DNA from: JAPLVB01 sp964353635
GTDB taxonomy: Archaea; Aenigmatarchaeota; Aenigmatarchaeia; QMZP01
NCBI GenBank assembly: GCA_964353635.1
Contig: CAYGVS010000002.1
Coordinates: 1-63,109, forward strand
Length of the DNA stretch: 63,109 nt
Direction of reading: 5' to 3'
Below, piece by piece: positions 57,877-63,109 of this stretch. A program made the position numbers and the translations under genes. The notes below the pieces were generated by a model. It saw only the letters and a list, made by a program, of their open reading frames with translations. It was not told the origin of the DNA and did not search any database. Within the stretch, counting starts at the first letter, position 1. Every line of letters starts with the position of its first letter.

Positions 57877-58458
57877 TTAACCAGATTTTTTTGCATCCTC
57901 AAAAACCGATTCATTAAGCTTGATCTTATTTGTCAAGCCATATGAGTATTTGCTGACAATGTTGAGCGATTCGAGCCTTTTGACAATCCTGTGCACCCTG
58001 ACCTTGGAAAGGCTTGTTCTTTTGACAAGCTCGGATTGGGTGAGCTCCCCATTGTTCTCGTTCAGAATCCTTATGACAAGCTTTTCTTCTGGTGTTGTGA
58101 CAGTCTCTATTACACCTTTTGTAAGCTCCCTGCGCTCCTTCTTCCTGATAAGGTTAAGCAGGGAAAGACCTGCGGTTATGGAGACGAAAGAACCGAAAAG
58201 CGAGACGAATATGATAACGTAAAAGAACCTGGACACCTCTGGCTCTAGAAATATCCTGCGGCTGGCGTTCATGCCTGAAAATTCTGGAGACCCAGTAAAA
58301 TTATCTGGCAAATTCATTTCGAATCCCCTTGCCGGAGGCGCCCCGCTGGCATTAATAAAAGGAGACATCTGCATTATGAAAAAAAGCAGCGAAATACCTC
58401 CGTATATGAAGCACAATATCATCACAATGAAATGCCAGTCATGCATTTTTAGCCTCAT
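57877..58458 (-). CDS. membrane-bound winged-helix (MarR/ArsR-like) regulator
   Basis: A 193-residue protein with two membrane helices (about 7-28 and 68-92) and a cytosolic C-terminal winged-helix domain (about 118-185): EEKLVIRILNENNGELTQSE and KRTSLSKVRVHRIVKRLESL fit a MarR-type fold with a membrane tether. It is divergent from the ABC operon 2 that it probably controls. TTTAAA at 58481-58486 lies 26 bp before ATG 58458, making this a leaderless start; 58473 would add five residues. Confidence 0.85.
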   Translation of the reverse strand: MRLKMHDWHFIVMILCFIYGGISLLFFIMQMSPFINASGAPPARGFEMNLPDNFTGSPEFSGMNASRRIFLEPEVSRFFYVIIFVSLFGSFVSITAGLSLLNLIRKKERRELTKGVIETVTTPEEKLVIRILNENNGELTQSELVKRTSLSKVRVHRIVKRLESLNIVSKYSYGLTNKIKLNESVFEDAKKSG

Positions 58459-58501
58459 GATGGATATAACCATCCCAGGATTTAAATGCTTTCATAAACT
58501 G

Positions 58502-58556
58502 GTTTCGTGCTGTTTCTGGTTTCACCTCGTTTCACGATATATTAATATTGTGTTTC
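58502..58556. promoter_or_regulatory. array of GTTTC repeats between regulator and ABC operon 2
   Basis: GTTTC occurs five times in the same orientation at 58502, 58512, 58519, 58529 and 58552; the copies at 58519 and 58529 are GTTTCAC. The 10-bp periodicity of most copies puts them on one face of the helix, and the TATA-like TATATTAA (58538-58545) lies inside the array. This is the expected place for the neighbouring winged-helix regulator to bind. Confidence 0.55.
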
Positions 58557-58572
58557 AATGACCGAATGTAGC

Positions 58573-59277
58573 ATGAAACCCATTATTGAGCTAAAAAACG
58601 TATCGAAGACTTACAGAATGGGAGAAGTGAACGTTTCCGCATTGAAAGGAGACAGCCTGGATGTTAAAAAGGGAGAATTCTTGGCGATTGCGGGCCCCAG
58701 CGGAAGCGGGAAAAGCACTATGATGAACCTTGTAGGCTGCCTGGATCTTACAAGCGAAGGGGAAATATTTCTTGACGAGAAAAACATAGAAACGCTAAAA
58801 GAGTCCAGCCTTGCCCAGATACGGGGGCAGAAAATAGGATTTGTTTTCCAGCAGTTCAACCTCATCCCTACCCTTAATGCACTGGAGAATGTGATGCTTC
58901 CCATGGAATTCCAGGATGCTGACGACTCTAAAGCTAAGAAAAAAGCCATGGAGCTGCTGAAGATGGTAGGCCTGGCTGACAGGATGCATCACCTGCCGAC
59001 CCAGCTTTCAGGCGGGCAGATGCAGAGGGTCGCAATCGCCCGAGCGCTCGCCGTCAACCCTGAAATCATCCTTGCAGATGAGCCGACCGGCAACCTTGAC
59101 AGCAAGACAGGCCAATTCATAATCGACTTCATTACCAGAATACACAGGGAAGACAGCAAGACCATCATAATGGTAACTCATGACCTGAATCTGACAAAAC
59201 ATGCAGACAGAATCGTCTACATGAAAGACGGCCAGGTCGAGAAAATAGAATCAAGAAAAGGAGATGTCAAAGCATGA
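58573..59277 (+). CDS. ABC transporter ATPase (LolD/MacB type), operon 2
   Basis: A 234-residue ATPase. Walker A GPSGSGKST (about 38-46), Q-loop FVFQQFN, signature LSGGQMQRVAIARAL (about 142-156), Walker B IILADEPTGNLD and the switch His in VTHD are intact. It is a paralogue of the ATPase at 11482. ATG 58573 (MKPIIELKNVSKTY) fits the TATA box at 58538 and gives the standard N-terminus; ATG 58558 would add five residues. The stop overlaps the next start by 4 bp. Confidence 0.95.
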   Translation: MKPIIELKNVSKTYRMGEVNVSALKGDSLDVKKGEFLAIAGPSGSGKSTMMNLVGCLDLTSEGEIFLDEKNIETLKESSLAQIRGQKIGFVFQQFNLIPTLNALENVMLPMEFQDADDSKAKKKAMELLKMVGLADRMHHLPTQLSGGQMQRVAIARALAVNPEIILADEPTGNLDSKTGQFIIDFITRIHREDSKTIIMVTHDLNLTKHADRIVYMKDGQVEKIESRKGDVKA

Positions 59278-60599
59278 AAACAAAAGCATTTTTGTTTTCG
59301 GTCATAATAGCGATATCATTCGCATGCATGATTCCAGGTTTAGCTTTGTCCCAGAGCACAGACACAGATACCAGCAGCCCGAATTCTGCAAACCTGAACG
59401 TGTCTCTTGTAAGCCAGAACCCGGACCCTGCAAAGTCAGGGGACATGGTGGAGCTAAGGTTCATGATAGAGAACACCGGCGGCCGGCCTACAAGCGATTT
59501 GAAATTTGAATTATTGGTCGAGTATCCTTTTACGGAGATCCCCGGAGAGGAATACATCAAGACAGTCAGCGCGCTGAAAGCTTACCAGCAGGGCGCAGAC
59601 GCCATAACAATTAAATTCAAGGTCAGGGTGGATAAGGATGCCATCAAAGGATCCAATCAAATCAAGCTAAAAAGGAGCGAAGTCGGTATGGATTATGCTG
59701 TTATCCAAAGCTTCGTGGTTGATGTGACAGGCTCGGAATATGCCCAGATTATTTATGTGGACAAATCAATACTGAGCCCGGGTGAAGAGACCCCGTTAAA
59801 ATTCACAATCACCAACGTGGGAACATCCCCTCTTCAGAACCTTGTCTTCTCATGGAATGAGAAGAACGGCGTCATCCTTCCGGTCTATTCAGACGACACC
59901 AAATACATCAAATACATCGATGTCGGAGAGTCCACTGATGTGGAATACACTGTGGTCGCGGATGTGAACACTGACCCAGGCCTATATCAACTCGACCTCA
60001 CGCTGAAGTTTGACGCTGAAAGCGGCGTTTCCCAGGAAATGAACACGAAGGCGGGAATCTTTGTGGGCGGCGCAACGGATTTTGACGTGACCTTCTCAGA
60101 AAGCACTGCTGGGCAGACCTCGCTTTCAGTGGCCAACATAGGAAACAATCCTGCCCTCTCTGTCACTGTCAGGATACCTGAGCAGGAGAATTTCGCGGTA
60201 AGCGGAAGCACATCCTCAATAATAGGCAACCTTGACAAGGGAGACTACACTATTGTTTCCTTCCAGATAAGCCAGACTATGGCAGGCGGGAGGATGAACA
60301 GGACGATTGGCCAGACGCCGACAGCATCCCAAAGCAACCTGAAGGTGCAGATAGAGTACACGGACACGACAGGCAAGAGGTACACGCTCGAGAAGAGTGT
60401 GTCCATCCAGTTCAGGTCGACTGATTCAGCAACAACAGGACAAACCACCACAGGGTTCAGGCAGCAGTCAAATCCATTAGCAAACTACCTTCCATACATT
60501 CTTGTTGCCGCGTTGATTGCCGCCGGACTTGTGTGTTACAGGAAAAGGAGTTACTTGCGTACCCACCTGGGCAGGCGTTCAAAAAAAGGGAAGGCTTAG
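59274..60599 (+). CDS. CARDB/NEW3-type surface protein of ABC operon 2
   Basis: A 441-residue secreted protein: signal peptide (about 1-26, ending GLALS), three Ig-like beta domains (about 40-390), including the NTGGRPTSDLKFELL and NVGTSPLQNLVFSW motifs typical of NEW3/CARDB, a C-terminal membrane anchor (about 405-425) and a basic tail (RSKKGKA). Same architecture as the protein at 10314. The coupling to an ABC ATPase and FtsX-like permease suggests that it is the surface effector or ligand-binding partner of the transporter. Confidence 0.86.
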   Translation: MKTKAFLFSVIIAISFACMIPGLALSQSTDTDTSSPNSANLNVSLVSQNPDPAKSGDMVELRFMIENTGGRPTSDLKFELLVEYPFTEIPGEEYIKTVSALKAYQQGADAITIKFKVRVDKDAIKGSNQIKLKRSEVGMDYAVIQSFVVDVTGSEYAQIIYVDKSILSPGEETPLKFTITNVGTSPLQNLVFSWNEKNGVILPVYSDDTKYIKYIDVGESTDVEYTVVADVNTDPGLYQLDLTLKFDAESGVSQEMNTKAGIFVGGATDFDVTFSESTAGQTSLSVANIGNNPALSVTVRIPEQENFAVSGSTSSIIGNLDKGDYTIVSFQISQTMAGGRMNRTIGQTPTASQSNLKVQIEYTDTTGKRYTLEKSVSIQFRSTDSATTGQTTTGFRQQSNPLANYLPYILVAALIAAGLVCYRKRSYLRTHLGRRSKKGKA

Positions 60600-60602
60600 A
60601 AG

Positions 60603-61901
60603 ATGAAACCCTCAAAATCCTTCAAGCTTGCCCTGAACATACTGCTGCACAGCAAGCTGCGAAGCTGGCTGACAATAATAGGCATAGTTATAGGAGTCGC
60701 TGCTGTAGTCGCCATAATGTCCATAGGGGAGGGCATGCAGCAGGAACTTCAAAGCAGGCTGGGCGGGCTCGGAGCTGATATCATCACGATATCTCCCGGA
60801 TCATCAAGAGCCGCGGGAGGATTCAGGGATTTTGGTGGCGGCGGATCACCAAGCGCCGTCAGTAGCACCAGTGACAGAAGCAGCACCAGCAACACAGGAA
60901 CGCAGGAGTCAAAAGATCTGACGGAAAGGGACATCCAGACAATCGAGTCTGTGGAGAATGTGGACCTAGTTACCGGCACAGTTTCCGGAAGAGGGGAACT
61001 CTATTATCTGGCTGAGACGGTGACAGTCTCTGTCATTGGTGTAGACCCGGTTACATGGAACGAGATAACGACGTCCTCGCTCGCTTCAGGACGTTTTCTT
61101 AGCGCAGGGGATTATAATACCGTTCTGATTGGAAGCAGAGTGGCCAATAGCATGTTCAAGCAGCCTTTAATGGTGAACAGGCAGATTGAAATTGAAGGAG
61201 TGAACTTCAAGATAGCCGGGATAATGAATGAAAGCGGAAGCTCAATGGGTGGAGGAGGCAGCGACAGCGGAATAATCATGCCGATAGAGGCTGCAAGAAG
61301 CACTCTAGATGATGTAGGTATTGACGAGCTCGATTCCATAATCGTAAAAGTAGACGATGAGAGTCTCGTGGAAAAGACGATGTCGGACATCGATGCTACG
61401 CTCATGCTCTCGCGCCACGTCACGAACAAGACCAAAGATTTCAGCGTCACTTCTTCAGTGGCCATGCAGGAGACAATAAGCTCGACCATGGAATCCATGA
61501 CCACCTTCTTGGCTGCCATAGCAGCCGTTTCGCTGCTCGTCGGAGCGATTGGCATCGCCAATACCATGTTCACCACGGTCCTTGAGAGGACGAAGCAGAT
61601 AGGCATCATGAAGGCTATTGGAGCTAAGAACCGAGACATCATGACTATATTCCTGATGAATTCAGCATTGGTTGGCTTTGTGGGAGGAATAATAGGCGTC
61701 GCAATAGGTTCTGTAGCATCCACAGTAGTCGTGCTGCCCATGATGGGAGGCCGGATGATGAGTGGGGGAGGAAACGCTGTCAGCCCTCAGCTGATGATGT
61801 TTGGCTTATCTATAGCTGTCGGGACTGGGATTCTGTCAGGGCTGATACCAGCCTACCGCGCTTCCAAGCTCAAGCCTGTGGATGCACTAAGGTACGAGTG
61901 A
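60603..61901 (+). CDS. MacB/FtsX-family ABC permease, operon 2
   Basis: A 432-residue permease with an N-terminal helix (about 20-42), a MacB-PCD extracytoplasmic domain (about 45-295) that has a Gly/Ser-rich low-complexity insertion (about 62-105, SSRAAGGFRDFGGGGSPSA), and three C-terminal helices (about 300-425) ending with YRASKLKPVDALRYE, the family signature. It begins 3 bp after the CARDB stop. It is paralogous to the permease at 12285. Confidence 0.93.
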   Translation: MKPSKSFKLALNILLHSKLRSWLTIIGIVIGVAAVVAIMSIGEGMQQELQSRLGGLGADIITISPGSSRAAGGFRDFGGGGSPSAVSSTSDRSSTSNTGTQESKDLTERDIQTIESVENVDLVTGTVSGRGELYYLAETVTVSVIGVDPVTWNEITTSSLASGRFLSAGDYNTVLIGSRVANSMFKQPLMVNRQIEIEGVNFKIAGIMNESGSSMGGGGSDSGIIMPIEAARSTLDDVGIDELDSIIVKVDDESLVEKTMSDIDATLMLSRHVTNKTKDFSVTSSVAMQETISSTMESMTTFLAAIAAVSLLVGAIGIANTMFTTVLERTKQIGIMKAIGAKNRDIMTIFLMNSALVGFVGGIIGVAIGSVASTVVVLPMMGGRMMSGGGNAVSPQLMMFGLSIAVGTGILSGLIPAYRASKLKPVDALRYE

Positions 61902-61916
61902 TTAAGGTGATGTATC

Positions 61917-61988
61917 ATGAAGCAAAGAAACAACACAAGACAGCACTTCATGTTTCCGTCAGATAGTTGCATTTTATTAACTTCGTAA
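61917..61988 (+). CDS. possible 23-aa peptide after ABC operon 2
   Basis: AGGTGATGTATC stands directly before an ATG at 61917 that opens a 23-codon frame (MKQRNNTRQHFMFPSDSCIL...). The ribosome-binding site is as strong as those of real genes here, but the peptide is too short to judge. An imperfect palindrome (61991-62010, CCTCGCCATG/AATGACGGGG) follows and may be a terminator. Confidence 0.3.
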   Translation: MKQRNNTRQHFMFPSDSCILLTS

Positions 61989-62011
61989 TACCTCGCCATG
62001 AATGACGGGGC

Positions 62012-62019
62012 TATTTATT
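62012..62019 (+). promoter_or_regulatory. TATA box for the SBBP repeat protein
   Basis: TATTTATT centred at about 62016 is 26 bp upstream of ATG 62041, indicating a leaderless mRNA. Confidence 0.55.
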
Positions 62020-62040
62020 AAATTAAATCAAAATATCAGT

Positions 62041-63109
62041 ATGAATAAACCCCTTCTTCTAATTTTCTTGGCAGCAGTCCTATTCTTCTTGAATTCTCAT
62101 CCAGTTCTCGGGCAGACACTTCAATTCAACCTTAATTTCTCCACCTATATTGGCGGCTCCAGCTGGGAAAACATACGAGGCATAACAACCGACCCGCAAG
62201 GCTATATTTACATAACAGGAGGAACAAATTCTGCAGACTATCCGACAACCTTTGGTCCTTCTCATCAAGGTCCAGCTTGTCCATGTCCTCCTTCTCCATG
62301 TCTCACAGCGCTTCCGTCGGGTACGTGCTCGGACATTTTTGTAACCAAGCTTACTCCTGATGGCAAGACAATTGTCTGGTCAAGGCTGATTGGGACAACA
62401 GGCCACGACCGCGGCTATGGGGTTAAATATGACCCCACCGGATATCTGCTTATCCATGGCCGCATGGCACCTGGTTATACCATGACTCCAGGAGTAGTCC
62501 AGCCCACATTCGGCGGATGGGGTGTTGTTGGCGTTGATGGTTATGGCCCCCAGAACGGCTTCGTTGGAAAGATTTATCCGAACAATGGCAGCATAGTCTG
62601 GATCAGCTATATTGGCTCTGCTTCTTTAGTTCGTGACGCTAATGTTGATGAATTGGGCAACGTGTATGTCGCATCTGCCTATGAACCTGCGCTGGGTTCA
62701 CCATGGAGGCCGGACCAGCAGTATCCTGCTGCGTTTGCCAACGCCTTTCGCAAAACCCCGAATGATAATGTCCGCGATGTAGTGATTTTCAAAATTAACC
62801 CGAACGGCACGCAGATTCTATGGGGTACCTATTTTGGCGGTTCAGGCGCCGATGGTTCCGCGGAAAGCATCGGAATACATAGAGCAACGAAAAGTGTCTA
62901 TTTCTCGGGCGAAACAACGTCAACAGACCTCCCAAACACTACCAATGTTTTCCCTCAGGGAAGAAACGCACATGGAGCAGTGGATTATTTTGTCGCCAAA
63001 ATCTCTTCAGACGGCTCTTCTCTATTGTGGGCTGCGTATTTGGGAGGTTCCAGCGACGAGTTTCACAATACGCAAAATTTGGTAGTCGAACAGTCGACCG
63101 GAGATGTTT
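62041..63109 (+). CDS. secreted SBBP-type beta-propeller protein (partial)
   Basis: The frame runs off the window; 356 codons are visible. MNKPLLLIFLAAVLFFLNSH is a signal peptide, probably cut after LGQ. The mature protein carries SBBP-like propeller repeats of the STYIGGSSWENIRGITTDPQ, YITGGTNSADYP, DIFVTKLTPDG type, at least five repeats, each with a TYxGG...D motif. A Cys/Pro-rich insertion (CPCPPSPC, about 79-86) interrupts the first repeat. It is likely to be a surface or adhesion protein. Confidence 0.85.
   Translation, partial: MNKPLLLIFLAAVLFFLNSHPVLGQTLQFNLNFSTYIGGSSWENIRGITTDPQGYIYITGGTNSADYPTTFGPSHQGPACPCPPSPCLTALPSGTCSDIFVTKLTPDGKTIVWSRLIGTTGHDRGYGVKYDPTGYLLIHGRMAPGYTMTPGVVQPTFGGWGVVGVDGYGPQNGFVGKIYPNNGSIVWISYIGSASLVRDANVDELGNVYVASAYEPALGSPWRPDQQYPAAFANAFRKTPNDNVRDVVIFKINPNGTQILWGTYFGGSGADGSAESIGIHRATKSVYFSGETTSTDLPNTTNVFPQGRNAHGAVDYFVAKISSDGSSLLWAAYLGGSSDEFHNTQNLVVEQSTGDV

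Noticed and set aside
1..63109. CRISPR arrays, insertion sequences, integrases, 5S rRNA
   Set aside because: I looked for regularly spaced repeats, transposase-like frames with inverted ends, and a 5S-like sequence; none is present.

Overview
The window is archaeal. Evidence seen directly: genes for ribosomal protein L15e, aEF-1 beta, fibrillarin and an ATP-dependent DNA ligase; a tRNA-Arg(TCT) with a 52-nt intron at the canonical 37/38 site; an RNase P RNA; TATA boxes about 26 bp upstream of many leaderless ATG starts; Shine-Dalgarno sites of the GGTGAT / GGAGG type elsewhere. The abundance of class III signal-peptide pilins, TadC/FlaJ-type membrane proteins and small uncharacterised membrane proteins would fit a DPANN-like or poorly sampled euryarchaeal lineage, but I cannot assign a phylum from sequence alone.

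Layout. 1-430 is the 3' end of 23S rRNA, followed at 816-1193 by RNase P RNA. 1323-7524 is a plus-strand type IV filament locus (system A): coiled-coil protein, two nearly identical pilins, two pilin-like proteins, a secretion ATPase and two TadC-like platform proteins. 7630-10238 holds a polyprenol/dolichol-kinase-like enzyme, a 55-aa zinc protein, intron-bearing tRNA-Arg, aEF-1 beta, a zinc ribbon protein and a rhomboid protease. 10314-13875 (minus) is a PadR regulator followed by an ABC permease, its ATPase and a CARDB-type surface protein. 13943-26654 is mostly a second filament/secretion system (system B, minus): a fused double TadC protein, a VirB11-like ATPase, a membrane winged-helix protein and four large envelope subunits including a 945-aa VWA protein; cysS and a small hypothetical gene interrupt it. 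26774-33930 holds housekeeping genes (flpA, lig, TrmB-type regulator, orphan porB, L15e). 34415-39467 is a third, less familiar cluster (system C): paired membrane proteins, coiled-coil proteins and a third secretion ATPase with an N-terminal cysteine-rich domain. 39464-46402 is a surface-glycosylation island. MetRS, an IMPase-family enzyme and a Nudix protein follow.

The most striking locus is 49901-54815. One continuous reading frame encodes a complete NrdR repressor (zinc ribbon plus ATP-cone) fused to an anaerobic class III ribonucleotide reductase NrdD with its own ATP-cone. Upstream lie two NrdR-box-like palindromes exactly 32 bp apart, right after a TATA box, so the fusion is predicted to repress its own gene. 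A PQQ-type beta-propeller gene and nrdG follow in the same operon. Next come ferredoxin, iscS, a DUF1858 protein and iscU (Fe-S assembly), a ZIP transporter, a membrane-bound winged-helix regulator divergent from a second ABC/CARDB/permease operon, and a truncated SBBP beta-propeller protein at the edge.

A family of short perfect hairpins that all begin GAAG and end CTTC, with compensating changes inside the stem, recurs at gene boundaries through the whole window and once inside a coding region.
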